Numbered from the stretch's first letter, positions 35,026 through 47,905 are shown. The stretch: DNA of 64,000 bases from Neospora caninum Liverpool (GCF_000208865.1 NC_018392.1:1632793-1696792), one strand, 5' to 3'. Notes: generated by a model not told the origin, from the sequence alone. Made by a program: numbers and translations.

Positions 35026-38000
35026 CGTGCAGAGGCAGAGACGAAACCAAGATGCTTCAAACGACACGTTTCACAGACAGATAGGGGTGTGCATATGTCT
35101 GGGCCAAGAACAAGCAGCTGTTGGCAAGGAAGAAGGCAGTAGGAGTGGCAGGCGCAACTTTTAACCGGAACGCGGCGATTCTTGAGTGACGGGTTCAACC
35201 TCGCGCGAGTGACTTCTGGCTAAAAATGTGAACCTAACCTTTTTCCTTAGTGCCTCGTCTTCCGTGTCTCCCCCTTTCGAAAAACGCATGCAAAACTCCA
35301 AAAGTTTCCTTCTTTGGACGCCTTCCCATCTAGTTCCCGCTGTCACAGACAAGATTGCGAGTCGACAACCCGCTTTTTTCACCATGAAACACGTTCTCTC
35401 CTCTCCCTGTTCATTTCCACTTCTTTCTCTCTTTTCCACCCACGTCAGACGGGGACCAGTTCGCCGAGGCTCGCGAGGGAGAAAGCCCCAGGGAGAGGGG
35501 CTGCCCAGGAACTCGCCAAACGGAGGGCCCTCTCAACTCTAGAAAGAGTCAAAAAGGCTATTTCTCAGCAAAACGGGGAAGCATGCACGGTGAAACATGT
35601 GAAAGGGTGGGAACCGCGAACACCTGCTTGTGACGCGTCCGCATTCACGAGGGCAAGCTAGATCCTTCTTCGGAAGTGCGAGAGATTTGCTGGCGAGGGA
35701 AGAGAGGAAAGGCAGAAAAAAGTGTTGAGCACAGACAGAAAATTTGCTGCTTTCCCTCTCCAGTAAAAGAAGGAGGCTCTCACGCACGTGACCCTGTTGC
35801 CTGAAAGCGAAAAACTCGCCCCTCGAGAAAGACTCTTGCCTCTCTGTCAACTTGCCCCTCCCTCAACGCTTTTCTTCCCGGTCGGCGCAGTGGAGAGATG
35901 ACACAGTTTGGTTGACTGTCTCGCCTCTGTATCGTCCAGCCCCTGTTCGCCCCTGAAAAAGACAGAGGCGCCTTTTTCGGACTGCGAAAAATTCGAGTTT
36001 GCAGAGACGTGCAGAGAGCCGTGGTTGACCGGAGAATCGAACGCCCGCCGTCGCTGCCAACGTCGGAACGTCGGCGATTCCCTCGTTGTGTCTTGGAAGA
36101 AGAAGGGTCCGCGACACGTTGGGGAGCCTCCAGGGTTTCAGGTGTTCTCTACAAAACGATTCGGTTCCGGGCGAGGGGCTGCTGTTTCCTCGCGGACCTT
36201 GCCCTCTCCCTCAGCTGTTCGCAGCCACAGCGTTGATGGGTCGAAGTTTTGAAAACGCGGTGGAAGAGGCAGTTGAAAGAGCGGAGCAGAGTGGGCTGGC
36301 GAGAGGCGGGAAAGCAAAAACAAGGAAAACTCTGGCAAAAGAGGGCCCTCGTCAGTCGTGGATCGCCCACGACACACCTAACTCCTCGCCGTAGATACAC
36401 CGCGCCCTGGACTCCGAGAGCAACTCGCGGAGAGGGCAGGCAGGAGCCCGTTTTTAGACGAAAGAAGCGGCTGGAGACTGTGGTGCAGAAAAAAGGTCTA
36501 CGCAGGAAAGAAAAGGGGAAAGGGAGAAAGCTGGCGCGCTCTTGACACATCGCTGCGTGCGGTGTCTGTACGACGCCCCGCGCACATCAGGGGAAGACCC
36601 TCCTCTCTCGGGGGGTGCTCGGTGTGTCTTGCTGTTGAAAAAAAGAAGCGCCACCTTTCCGTCGAGAACAAAGGAAGGAAACGGATCGGCAAAATCCCGT
36701 TCTTTCTCTCAGACACTCCGTTTCACCGCAACATCTTTCCCGCTGTTCCCTCGTCGTCTTCCTCCCCAGTAGCAGGCTCTGCCACGCTTCCTACCCCTCT
36801 CGGCTCCTTCCCCTTTCTCCACCCCTCTTCCCCATCTCTTTCTCTCTCTCTTCCTCCTGTCTCTCTCTCTTTCCCCTTTCTCTCTCTCTTTCTCCTTTCT
36901 TTCTCTCTTTCTTTCCTTTTCTGGTACCCGCCGTTTCGCTGCGCTCTGTCTCGGGGCAGCTCCGGGCCGATCGCCTCTGGCGTGTCTTCTCGCGTTTTTT
37001 TGTCCAGAGAACCGCGCGCTCCCGCTTTTCGACGGGCTGAAGACGCAGCGCGTCTTCCGCAATTTCCTCGACAGGAGGAAAATGTCCCTTTCCACTCCTA
37101 GACAAGCAAAAGCTTCGCTGCGGCGCTTGCGAGAAACTCCTGCATCTGCACACAGAGATGCGACTACGTAGACTCGCGCGGCAGTGCGAGCTCGCGATAT
37201 CCACACAAAGGTGCGGTCGAAGAGCCTCTCTCTGTGCGTCACCTGAAACCGACAGAACCCGGATTTTCACATACACACAGCTAAATATGGATACGCCTAT
37301 TTAGAAGAAGCAGAGTGAGAAAGAGAAACACGTGCACGTATATCACCATTTACGAATATGTCTATATATCTATGATGTGTTCAAAGCACGGTGTGCACCG
37401 CGAGAGGATTTACAACAGGGTCTCTCCCCGTCCCGGAGCAGATCCTGTTACTGGCAGCACAGGGTTGTAGCTCATTCTTAATTTCCATGTGCAGACTGCG
37501 GTGGGTGTCTCGGCATTTTGCTTATCACTTTGTGGCCGAAACGCTCTGCATTTTCTCTCTTTCGCATGAGAACGAACAAACGGAACACGCGAAGATCGAA
37601 CGAAACCCGGCCTCCCGGTGTAGGTATACACAGCCCCCGCCCCCTAGGCGACAAGCCTAGTAGATCTCACCGACACGGAGCGTCAGAACAGCGGCTTCCA
37701 AAGAGGAAAACAAACTTCTTGTCTTTTTTTCTTCTGCTTTCCTCCTGTTCCTCTGGCACCCACTTTTCTCCCTCCAACTTTTCCCGCTCCTTTTCTTCCT
37801 TGTGTCTTTTCTCCCTCTGAGGAGCTTGAGATGCCGCGGTGAGCGCGCGAGCTCGCGGCAACCACGGCCTCCGCCCCTTCAGCCACGTTTGTTTAGCGGG
37901 GAGACACAAAATTCTTCAAGGCTTTCCAGAAGCGAATTCACATCGCTTGCTCTCAGCTGAATGACGCCTGCAGCCTTGCTCCCCTGAGGCATGGTCAGGG

Positions 38001-38800
38001 CAGGGGGAAGAGAGTCTCGTCTTCTTTGTCTTGGCGAGAAACGCAGGATCATCTGCTGTCTGTGTGCCTTAGGAGAGCGGTTGCGTTCTCTCGGCTCCAG
38101 AGAAATTCAAAGTTCCTCTCGCGTTCCACCGCTGGCGTGGATCCTCGCGCTGCTGAGAAACTCTGGAAACTGCATGGCTCGACAGAGCCGGAATTCTGGA
38201 AGCGAGCGACCGCGCGTTTTCCTTTATAAAGAGAAGCCCTCCGTTTTCTCTTAGGAATACGCCACTTTTTCGCTCAAGAATTTCAGGTTGTCGAGAGGAG
38301 ACCGGAAGAGAACCAGGGGGGAGAAGACAGCTGCGGCCAGAGGACAGCTCGGTTTATAGTGTGCTCCTCTCTCTTCTTTCTCTGTTGTCTTTCTCCTGTA
38401 CCTTCTGGTTCGGCCCTCGCTGTGTCGTACTCTTGCCGTGCTTCCGTTTCCTTCCTCGTCGACCGGGTTCTCCTGTGTTCGCGAATTTCGTGGTTCCTCT
38501 CCTGGCTTCTTTTAGGGAACGTGTGCGCTTCCTTTGGTAGCGCACGGCTACCGCCCCGCTTCTGAGTCTCCAGCGTACTACACTTTGCTGGAAGTCTCTC
38601 GCCCACGCCGCTTTTAAGGGCCCGCGAGGTGGCGTCAAATCGACTGGTCCGCTCGGCCGCCGCATCGCGCTCTGGCGTCTCCTCTCGGTCCAGGCTGTCG
38701 CCGGCCTCTGGAAATACTCTGTAGAGAAGTGTAGCGCTTGAAACCGCTTTCGAAAGCAAACGCGCTCGGCAAAAGTTGGAACTGTTTCTTCCCCGCGAAA
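35026..38800. other. Divergent promoter region between the large gene (-) and the Nudix gene (+)
   Basis: 3.8 kb without a convincing coding frame. It should contain 5' UTRs and promoters of both flanking genes. A long pyrimidine tract lies at 36836-36925. Open frames such as 36562-37101 are low-complexity products of that tract. Confidence 0.5.
36836..36925 (+). repeat. Polypyrimidine (CT-rich) tract
   Basis: About 90 bases of nearly pure C/T on the plus strand, made of runs of tctctctc and ctttct. It could adopt unusual DNA structure or act as a promoter-type tract between two divergent genes. Confidence 0.85.
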
Positions 38801-39672
38801 ATGCTTGTTGCATGCGAAGACGCATTTCGTCGGCGGAGTCCGCTGTTCTGGTTCCTCTCAGCCACCCTCTTGCTTCTCTTCTTCTTCTTCCTCGGTCGAT
38901 CTACGTCTCCCTCTCCTTCATCTCTTTCGTCTCCTCTGTCTTCTTCGCTGTCTTTCCTCGTTGCTCCAGCAGCGGAAACGCGTTTGGCTCCAGAGGCCGC
39001 GATGAGGGGGAACATCCGGGGATTTGCGATTGCGTGGCGTGCGGAGGGAGGTTTCTTGCTCTTGCGGAGCGAGAAGAAGTCGAAGGGACTGCACTACCAG
39101 CTGCCTGGCGGCCACGCAGAGTTCCCAGGCGACGCATCGAGGGCTGCGCAGTTTCTCCAATCCGAGGCTTCGTCGCGGGCCTTCTTTCTTTCCGCGCCTT
39201 CATCTGCAGAGGCCGCCGGCGAGCAAAGAAAGAAACACGTGGACGAGGAGGAAGTGGCGCGTGCAGCGTGCGCCCGGGAGCTCTTTGAAGAGACGGGAAT
39301 CGATGTGGGAGAAGATCTCGGCAGCCTCGTGCCGCTCGCACCTGCTGGCGTCGGACCGTACAACAACAGATTCTTCTTCTTCCTCCACCTCACAGACAAA
39401 CTTCTCGCCGACGCTCCCCGAGCGCTCCAGTCAGACGACGCGGAGAAGCAGACCGCGAACGGAAACACACGAGCCCTTCTCTATCCGGAGAACCGTGATG
39501 GCCATTGTAAGTTCCTTCGTTTATCACCCATGTACATTCAGGCATACATTCATATTTACACTTTATAGCCACTGTAAGTTCCCTCGTTTCTCACCCATGT
39601 ACATTTAGGCATATATTCATATTTACCCTTTGTTACACATACAAGTAGCATACACATATCTCCGTACAGATT

Positions 39673-39712
<40 letters not shown>

Positions 39713-40443
39713 TTTGCATACGTCCCCAACAACGCAAATACATGCCAATACATGTATATACCTATATATATACATATATATATGTATTTAGAGAGATATG
39801 TGTAGAGACGGTTGAAGCCCTGTGTGATGAGTCACCGTGTTACCGCTGTGGAAACGGGCGTCGATGACGGAGAGGAGTCCAGGCAGTGTGGCACCACGTG
39901 TGCTGCTCTTGAGAGAGGAGGGCCGGGGAAGCGCAGCGCAGGCGATTTGGAGGTGAACTGCGAGGAAACGGAAGCCGTTCTCGTTTGTGCACATCTCCTA
40001 GTGCCTGTCAAGTTCCCTGTGTCCAGTAGCACATCGTTCCCCGCATGCATACTTTCAACGAGAAAGAACAGGGGCATAGATTGAAGAACAGCAACACAGA
40101 GGGTGTCACCGAGTAGAGAAATGTGCGAGCGTGAGGTCCGTGCAGGTAGATGTCGCGGAGAACAATGGATCCCGTCACCGGAAATCACGTCTTTCCGTGC
40201 ATGCATGCGCCTCTCTCTTTCTCTTTCTCTTCAGCACCTCCGCTCGACGTGCAGCTTGCCGTTGGGCTGGACGAACACACAGGATTTCGTTTCGTCGACA
40301 GCGCTGAAGAGGCGGCCGAGCTCGTCGTCAAGCACGCCGGGGGTCGTAGCACAAAAGCCCTCAAGGCTTTCCAGAAACTCCTCAACAAGCACGCGCCTCT
40401 CTCTCCTCTCGAAACTGTCCGCGCGTGTACGGACACTTCGTGA
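38801..40443 (+). CDS. Nudix hydrolase with N-terminal membrane anchor (two exons)
   Basis: Predicted nucleoside-diphosphate-linked-X hydrolase. The exons are 38801-39506 and 40235-40443 (donor gtaagt, acceptor tcttcag, phase 1), giving 304 residues. The ATG at 38801 is the first in frame; the frame upstream starts only at TTG. Residues about 14-32 form a hydrophobic segment followed by a Ser/Pro stretch, suggesting a signal anchor or signal peptide. The Nudix fold runs from about residue 69. The Nudix box is PGGHAEF (102-108) plus E-x7-RELFEETGI (151-167), but about 43 residues are inserted between its two halves. The metal-binding REx2EE residues are intact. Exon 2 supplies the C-terminal helices. 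The substrate is unknown. Starting at Met68 would give a soluble form. Confidence 0.8.
39500..39630 (+). repeat. 67-bp tandem duplication spanning the Nudix exon-1 splice donor
   Basis: Two adjacent copies, starting at 39500 and 39567, are about 88% alike. Each contains cca(t/c)tgtaagttcc, so the splice donor itself is duplicated (gtaagt at 39507 and 39574). Read-through to the second donor would meet the TAG at 39566-39568. Confidence 0.85.
39680..39709. repeat. TA dinucleotide microsatellite
   Basis: About 15 uninterrupted TA units within the Nudix intron, with further imperfect TA-rich sequence near 39755-39785. Confidence 0.95.
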
Positions 40444-42568
40444 CTGCTTCAAGCCAAAAAATTACAAGGGACAGGCGTCAGTGCAAGGTCATACATTTAG
40501 ATGTGTCTGCGTGATTTTGTAGGTGCACATGTATGTAGATATAGGTGTATACACACGATGTGTGTTTGTGCGCATTTTCTGTATCTGCATGTACCCGCGT
40601 ATACGCGCGTATTCGTATATGCTGTACATGTACAGGGAGGAATCAGATTTTTGGTCCCGCGTGCTTTTCGGGTAACGAAGGAAGAGTGGCAGGTCTTTGC
40701 AGAGGATTCAAGAAGTCCTGTATGCGCAAGAGGGGAGTGCCCGTGTAGCAGGTGTGCTTTGACGGTCGAGGAGCACGTCCATGCTGTCGTTTTTATTCGC
40801 GGCTGACCCAGTCATTGGAGGTCAAAGGGTGTCTTAGTAAACTGCCGCTCGGACTGTGGCTAGCAGCACAGTGCGCTGGCGTTCTCCAGGAGGGATCCCT
40901 CTTTGTCCTTTTCGTAGCGAACCGTACTAAATGTACTGTGAACAGTTCTTTATCTATGTATGTGTGTATGGATAGAAATGGGCAGGCAGATGCATTTGTA
41001 TACCACATACATATGCTTATACATTATCCATTGGTTGTTAACCTTTTGATTTTTTCTTCATAGCTTTTTCCCCTGTGCACTGTGTGTTCACTGGTGAATG
41101 GCGTGAAGTGTGTAGCGTATCCACGCAAATATATATCCAGATACGGCCGACCGGTTTAGTGTCACCAAGCTCTTGGTCGCTTTTTGATCCGAGTTGTGTT
41201 CGGGGTGGTCTCCATTCACAAATCTCAATGAGACGACGGCTGATCTATTTGGTCGTGAACGCACACGCATCGAATCAGAGATGTGCGCTTTCTCTGGCAA
41301 CTCGTTTGTTCATACGGCGGGAGATCCGCATGTTTCTCTTCGTTTTCGTCTGCCCTCGCTTTGCGGTTTCGAGTGCTCTTTTTCCGCACCGACAGACATG
41401 AAAACGACGCTTCCCATTTCCGCAAGCCTACCTAAACCTGCCACAGCCCATCTTTTGAATCGGAGAGAGAATACCGTATGAGGACGGGCCACCGAACAGG
41501 GTCATGTACGACAGAGGTCCCTGAGCATTAGACAGCCTAGTTGCACAGAAAGCGAGCCCCACACAATCGGCGCTCTCTCGCTCCGTCGGAGCGGAAAACG
41601 GTTTTCTCTGTGCGAACCCGCCACAGTTGCACATTAGGTCTTTCGTGTGAATTTCTGAAGCGTCTTCCTCGCACAAACGCCCCCAAAAGCCTTCCAGCTG
41701 TAGTGCGAAAACGGCCGTTCGTGCTGCGTACACTACACTTCCACTGCTGCCTGTCTTGGGGCCGCTGTAACGAGGACCGTGCTTAACAAACAGATCAGGG
41801 AATCAAACGTAAGCGAATCCGATTTCGTTCGGACTCGGTGGTTCCCGCCTTTCCAATCGGAACCCGCATTCACTTGCCAGTGCGCAGAGACCAGTGAGAA
41901 CCGTTGAATGTTTGCTGGGTACAGACAGTCCGGCCGAACGCCCGCCCACAGCATCTGGGCCAGCGTGTTTGAATGGACGGGAGTTTGGCGATGTCTTGAT
42001 GCCGGTTTCTTTGGAATCGTGCCGCTACGTTGATCCTTCGAGGGGCCTGCAGTCAGCTGCAACCGCGTCGTTGCTCGGCGTGTGGCATCTGGTCTCTCTT
42101 CCAAGCAAATGCCGAGAGATACCGTGCGGGTCCACTGACACTGGTTGTCTGGTAAAGGAAGGGCCTATGTGACCGGGACAGTTTCACGGTTTTGTGTATA
42201 GACATGTCTTTCACACGACTACAGGGACTCTGCCAGGCGCCTTCCGCTCTGCCGTCGGAGACCCCGAGACTCCCTCCCGCTTCGTCGTGCCCGACCCAGG
42301 ACTCAGGCGAGCAGACGTCTACGCATACATATACATTTATAAAGACACATGGCGCGACATAGGCGCACGTGAGAGCTAAGCGATCTGGGTGACCGTAATT
42401 TGTACATAGTTGTGTAGTAGCAGTAGCAAGCTTGCGACGAGCGGCGTGAGAGGTAGTGCGCGCGGTCAGAAACGCGGCTTTTTCCACCGACAGCGATGGG
42501 CTAGCGCGTCTCCGGAGTTATGCTCCTATGCATGCAACCCCCAGTTTTTTTCGGTCCTTTCCGTGGTG

Positions 42569-42578
42569 TGTACGTACA
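42569..42578. promoter_or_regulatory. TGTACGTACA palindrome upstream of the proteasome gene (distal)
   Basis: Perfect 10-base palindrome, one of seven in the window and absent from the kinase array. It lies about 770 bases before the proteasome start codon. A regulatory role is an inference. Confidence 0.35.
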
Positions 42579-43047
42579 CCGAAGTCATCGTCCCGAGAAA
42601 TACCTCTTTTCAGACAAAGTAGTTCCCTTTCTGTGTCTTCCACATCATCAGAAGGCCGTGGTGGCCGTTCCCTGTACTCACTACCGTTTTTTCCACCTCT
42701 GTCGCCGGTGTTCTTCCTCCTGTCCCGGAGAAACCAACCACTTTTCCCGTTCTCTGCTACCTCTACCTCTCTTTTCCTCTGGATGTCCTTGGATTCGAAT
42801 CAGGAGGATATACAGAGATCGCTTCTTCGTTATTCATCAGCCCTTCTCTGGCGCGCTCGCCCCGTGGTGCTAGTCTTTGTCTTCCTGTCTCCACGCGCCT
42901 ACACACAAGAAGCCACTTCCAAGAACTGAACCTACACTCGTTTCCACCCTTTTCCTGCTTTTTCCTGTCTTCTGAAAAAACCCGATTCTTCCTCATCTCG
43001 CCTCTTCTTTTCATCCCCCCAATTCTTCGTGACACACTAGAGTGTGG

Positions 43048-43057
43048 TGTACGTACA
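43048..43057. promoter_or_regulatory. TGTACGTACA palindrome upstream of the proteasome gene (proximal)
   Basis: Perfect palindrome about 290 bases before the proteasome start codon, in the same orientation-independent form as the other six in the window. Confidence 0.4.
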
Positions 43058-43266
43058 CTTAGGCGGACAGATCTGCAGTTCGCCCGTCGCCGCTGCTTCG
43101 CTCCCATCTTTTCGCTCGTTTTCGCGTTCGAATGTTGAATCCTCTTTCTCTTGGTTAGAAGTGTCACCACTCTTTTCGTCCCCTGCGGCAACGCTGACGG
43201 CCGGTACATCTCTCCCTCGGTGGAAGCTTCGTTAAACATTCACGTACCGGTGTGCGCCCCTGCGCC

Positions 43267-43288
43267 TATATATATATATATATATATA
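43267..43288. repeat. TA dinucleotide microsatellite
   Basis: About 11 TA units some 50 bases before the proteasome start codon, in the probable 5' UTR or promoter. Confidence 0.95.
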
Positions 43289-43339
43289 CTTACAAATTCG
43301 AAGAGTTTGACCTTCATTTTCAGACAGAGTTTTGCAAAG

Positions 43340-46300
43340 ATGGCAGGCCGTAGCACGCAAGCGATGTACGATCGCCACATCACCATTTTCTCGCCCGATG
43401 GAAACCTGTACCAAGTTGGTAAGGACAAACGCGCTTTTTTTTGTGTCCCAACATGTTTCTCCGGTCTTTGGAGACATCAGAAACTACGTGGATTTTCTTT
43501 TTCCCACACAAAATCGCGGGCGATTATTCATGCGTATACTATGTGTGTACGTAACGGGTATATATGCACACGGTTTCAAAGTTTCTGTCGCTGTTTCGCA
43601 CTGGCAGCCCCTATATACACAGGTACCTATGTGCATTCATAGACAGGACTGTAATCCCATGTGCCTGTATGTGGTTTCACGTCTCTATACTTACTATGGA
43701 AGGTTTTATTCTCTATCGTGGTGCAAGTAAATCTATGCCCTTCCAAACGCCTAGTTCGTGACTTCGCCGTGTCCATCGTCCGGTTGTTTTGCCTCCACGT
43801 CGTCGTCTCCTTAGTCCCTCTTCTCTTCTCGTTTTTTTTTTGTGCGGAAGGAGATGTCGGGAGACAGTCGGAGACAAAAAAGAGGAGATGAAAAGAAGAG
43901 CGGGAGAAGAGGAATGTGGATCAAAGGGAAAGGGAAGAAAACTGCTGAAGCAACGCGCAAACGTTTGAGTTGCATTTTGGTCTCTGCTGATCCTCGTCGC
44001 CATCGCACAGCACAGGATACCTCTTTCCCTGTCTCCTTTCTTTGGCCGCTCGTCCGATCGTCTCCTGTCTCGCAAGTTTCCACTCTTGTGCGTCCATGTT
44101 CCCTCCACTTCTTCGCCAGCACGTCTTCCCTTCGTCCACTCTCCCTGACTCCTCCCAGCTGCTTCCTCTTCTGTGTCTTTGTTCTTTCACTCCTTTTCTC
44201 TCAGTCTCAGCGTCCCCTTGATGCCTCACACTAAACGCCTGGCCCTCAATCGGCAACTTGTCCGTGTACCTGCTATCTTTGTGTCTACATAGACGCACGT
44301 GGCAACTCGTGTGCATATGCATACACTTATATACCTTTTGTTGCTAGGGCTGTTTGTCAAAGGCGACCGCGGCGTTCATGGACAGCCCCACTTACTGAAA
44401 TATATATATATATATATGTCCCTATGTGGATGTTGAGAGATTTCCCAATTTGGGCCTGTACCTCGTTGTGTTAACACTGGTGCTGATTCGTGCACCTGAT
44501 CTACGTCTCTGTACAAGCGCTTACGTATGCATGGATGGATACCCGTATGTAAACATGACATGAACATATGCATTTATGTATTTTTTGTACTCGAGTGTAT
44601 GTTGTTGTGTTTGCAGAGTACGCGATGAAGGCAGTGCGAAACTGCAACTTGACGTGCGTGGCGATGAAGGGCGACGACAGCGCATGCATCGTCGTGCAGA
44701 AGAAAGTCGCGGCGCAGCAGTTGACGCAAGTAGGAGGCATTCTCACGGGAAGTGTGTGGTGATTCAAATGTGAAGGGTTCGTCTGTGCGCTCGCAGGGAT
44801 CTTGCAAAGTGGAAATGTGCAAGATCGCGTGTGTTTCGTGTCGTACAATGCCCATGCATGCCACACGCAGGAGTCCTGCTCTAAAAACAAGAGTAGAACC
44901 AAGGCCAGCAGCGTATGTGTGAGTCTGTTTGGAGGGGTGCATGCAAGGCCCCAGCGTTTCCCATTGCAGGCCGTGGTTCTGTTCTCTACCAGCGTCGATG
45001 TTTTGTGAGGAAAGGTCGCCTCCAGCTGGAACGCGGGCCAGGCCGCGGATGTGCACGCGTGCATTCCATGCGTAGCCCGCTGCAGTGTATGCGGAGTTCC
45101 AGCCGTCTGTGCACGTGTCTTTTGAGCTCCAGGGGAAGCCTTTGAGTTGCTTATCGGAAGCAAAGACCATTTTGGTGAATCAGAGACTACCCCGCCTGCG
45201 TCTTTTCACAGGACAAGCACCTCGACAGCTCCTTCGTCTCCTCACTGTACACACTCTCCCCGACCATCGGCAGTTGCCTCGTTGGAGTCTTCCCCGACTG
45301 CCGCAGCATCGCTTTCCGCGCACGACAGGAAGCAGGTACTTGCAAATAAAGACTTCTCACCTGACAGCCGAAAACGCAAAACACCCAGATCTCCACGTCT
45401 TCAGTCACTTGCACTCTACGCAAGCACAGATAATTTTTTATATATGCATACTACATATGTGTATTTATGGGTCTATGTGTGGAGAAGGCGGCGAGTGGGA
45501 AGGAGCACCTGGCATTTTAAGGACCTTGAGGAAGGCGTCAGGGTGGTTCTATGTGCATGCATACACCCGTGCGCCTGCACCGGGGTAGGGGAAGTTGCAT
45601 TCCCTAGAGGGCTCCTCGGCGAGTGCCTAACGAATCCGCGCATATGCGGATGTGCTCGGTTGCACAAAAAGCTGGGCGAGTAGGGAAGAGCCCTTGCAAC
45701 GTGTGTGCACGAATCGTTTCTGTTCTATGGAGGGAGCAACCTGCGCCAGGACTCACGATCCTGAGTCACGTCATAGAGAGAGAGATGCATCTGCGTGTAT
45801 GGGATGCGTGCATGCAGCTGTTCATTGACAGGGAGAGTCTTCGAGAGTTCCCCGTACGGGGCATGTAGGCCGCCGGCGACTCCTTCAGAGGCTGCGGTGT
45901 CCCTCGACGTGTTTACGATTTCGATCCCTGTTTTGTGGGTGTGTTTCTCGTTACCGAGAGCAGTGACGCCGTCTCTCCTGTCGCAGTGTAGGCCACCACT
46001 TGAGTGGCTGCAGAAGCAATCACGTGTCTCTGTCTTTTTTCGAGTCTTTCCTGCCTCGTTGATTAGGAGAGTTTGCGTACAAGAACGGCTACGACATGCC
46101 TGTCTACGCCCTCGCGAAGCGAATCGCCGATATCAACCAGGTGTACACGCAGTTCGCGTACATGCGTCTCCACGCATGCAGTAAGAAACCCAAGTTTCTT
46201 CCATGAAGATTACACAGAGCAGAGAGAATCAGGAGGGACGACCGAAGCTTCCCTCGTATGTACGAGTGCATAGATATGTGCGTATCTGTACTGGCGGATT

Positions 46301-47905
46301 TAGGCACGCATGTATTTGTCTGTGAAGGTGTTTCAAACTGTAGGTATGTGGGGGCAGTGTGTGTGTCTGGGCGCCTGTCAAAGTTTCCGCATGCATGTGA
46401 GAATGTCTGTGCGTGTTTGTCCAGCTGGTATCATGATATCCTATGACGAAGAAGCTGGTCCCTCCATCTACAAATTCGACCCCGCAGGCTTCTTTGCCGG
46501 CTACAAGGCAAGTCGGAATCTTTTCCTACGCGCCACACGCTACACGACCTCCGGTTCTCCTCATTCCACATTAGGTCTTTGCCGATCCCAGGTCCTCGTT
46601 TCGTACGCGAAGGAGAGGAAGGCGGGGATGACCGAGGTGACAGTCTCACTGCATGCATGCGTGCCGTTTTGCTGAGGAAAGATCTTTCTAAGGTGGTCTG
46701 ATAACAGAAAAGGATCAGCTTCTCTCCTCTTTGGTGGGAAAGGGACGAAGCCAACCGTTTGCGTTTGCATGCGTCTGGTGTGTGTCGACCGATGAAGATC
46801 TGTATGTGCGTGCATCTAGGCCTTTATGGTTGCGGGTCCTTGTGGGTGTAGGCTGTATAAAGTTCATGCTTGATTACTGGCGATTTTCTGTGAGATTCCT
46901 CCAAGTGTTTTGCTGTGTTTCCCCTGTTTTCAGGCTTGTGCATCGGGCACGAAAGAGCAGGTAGGAAATGAAGTGGACTTTTCTTGCCGTCTCTCCTCAC
47001 CTCTCTCGCGACGGTGTCGGTTTCGATTTCCTCGCTGCGGTGTCGTGTGCCATCTCTCTTGTATAACTGAAGGAGTTCGTTTGTTTATCCCAGGAGTCAC
47101 TCACTAGAGTCCCCCCGTGCTGTCGGTGTTTCCTTACATGCCCATCTGTGTGTGGACATATAAGCAGCCTGCGTGCCTGAAACACGATGAGCAGGCATTA
47201 TGCATGCGCATGTTTTTACACACCTGTGTCTGATGGAGAGACCCGGGGCAGACTACCTGGCTCCGTACACACCTGGGCGTCGGACGCTGTGCGTGTTTTT
47301 CCCTTGAGAACGTGGATGCTCTGCGTGGTGCTCGAGTGGAGGGACGTTTCGTTGTTTTTCCCCCCATAGGAGGCGACAAACATTCTGGAAAAGATGGTAA
47401 AGAAGCGCCCGCGCACAACCCCGAAGGAGGTGATTGAGTGCGCCATATCGGCAATGCAGCATGTCCTCGCCATGGACTTCAAAGCCTCCGACATCGAAGT
47501 CGGTGTCGTCACGAAAGACCATCCTGCCTTCAGGTGAGAAAGACGCACCGTGCAAAATGCAAAAACTATCAGAAACGAGGCCACGTGAGGTCACCGCGGG
47601 TTTGCCGTCTGCGGCATATCGCGGTTTCGGAGTCTCCCGGGGGCAAGTCGGAGACAATTGCTCGACTGAAGAAAAGAAAAGAACGCCTGGTTGGCAAGGA
47701 CCACGATCGGAGCATCGAAACCCGCATAGGGCGTTCCCACGTATACAGGTTTCTTGAGGGGAGACATATTGGCGACAGCCATGCACACGAAGGTGTACGT
47801 GCATATATGTAGGTATTCCGTTCTTTCTGTGGGGGTTCTTCTTTCAGGATTTTGTCGGAGCAGGAAGTCGAGGACCATTTGACGTCGATCGCTGAGAGGG
47901 AGTAG
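43340..47905 (+). CDS. PSMA6: 20S proteasome alpha subunit, alpha-1/PSMA6 class (eight exons)
   Basis: Outer-ring subunit of the 20S core proteasome, structural rather than proteolytic. The exons are 43340-43418, 44617-44729, 45212-45335, 46067-46180, 46425-46507, 46934-46960, 47370-47533 and 47848-47905, all phase-compatible, giving 253 residues (human PSMA6 has 246). The N-terminus carries the alpha-type signature ([20 protein letters not shown]), followed by [26 protein letters not shown] and DIEVGVV, matching the PSMA6 order along the whole protein. Intron 5 has a GC donor (AAG|gcaagt), the only donor that restores the frame. Exon 6 is only 27 nt. No proprotein or catalytic N-terminal Thr is expected for an alpha subunit. 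The introns contain TA repeats and TGCATGCA motifs. Confidence 0.93.
44400..44417. repeat. TA dinucleotide microsatellite
   Basis: About nine TA units in intron 1 of the proteasome gene. Confidence 0.9.

Larger units (their letters stand above)
40444..43339. other. Intergenic region between the Nudix and proteasome genes
   Basis: No protein-like frame with an ATG. Two TGTACGTACA palindromes (42569 and 43048) and a TA microsatellite (43267-43288) lie within 800 bases of the proteasome start codon, so the right part is probably its promoter/5' UTR. Confidence 0.5.

Noticed and set aside
43842..44234. 130-codon plus-strand frame in proteasome intron 1
   Set aside because: It begins in a purine-rich tract, ends in a pyrimidine-rich one, and lies inside an intron confirmed by the PSMA6 reading frame.
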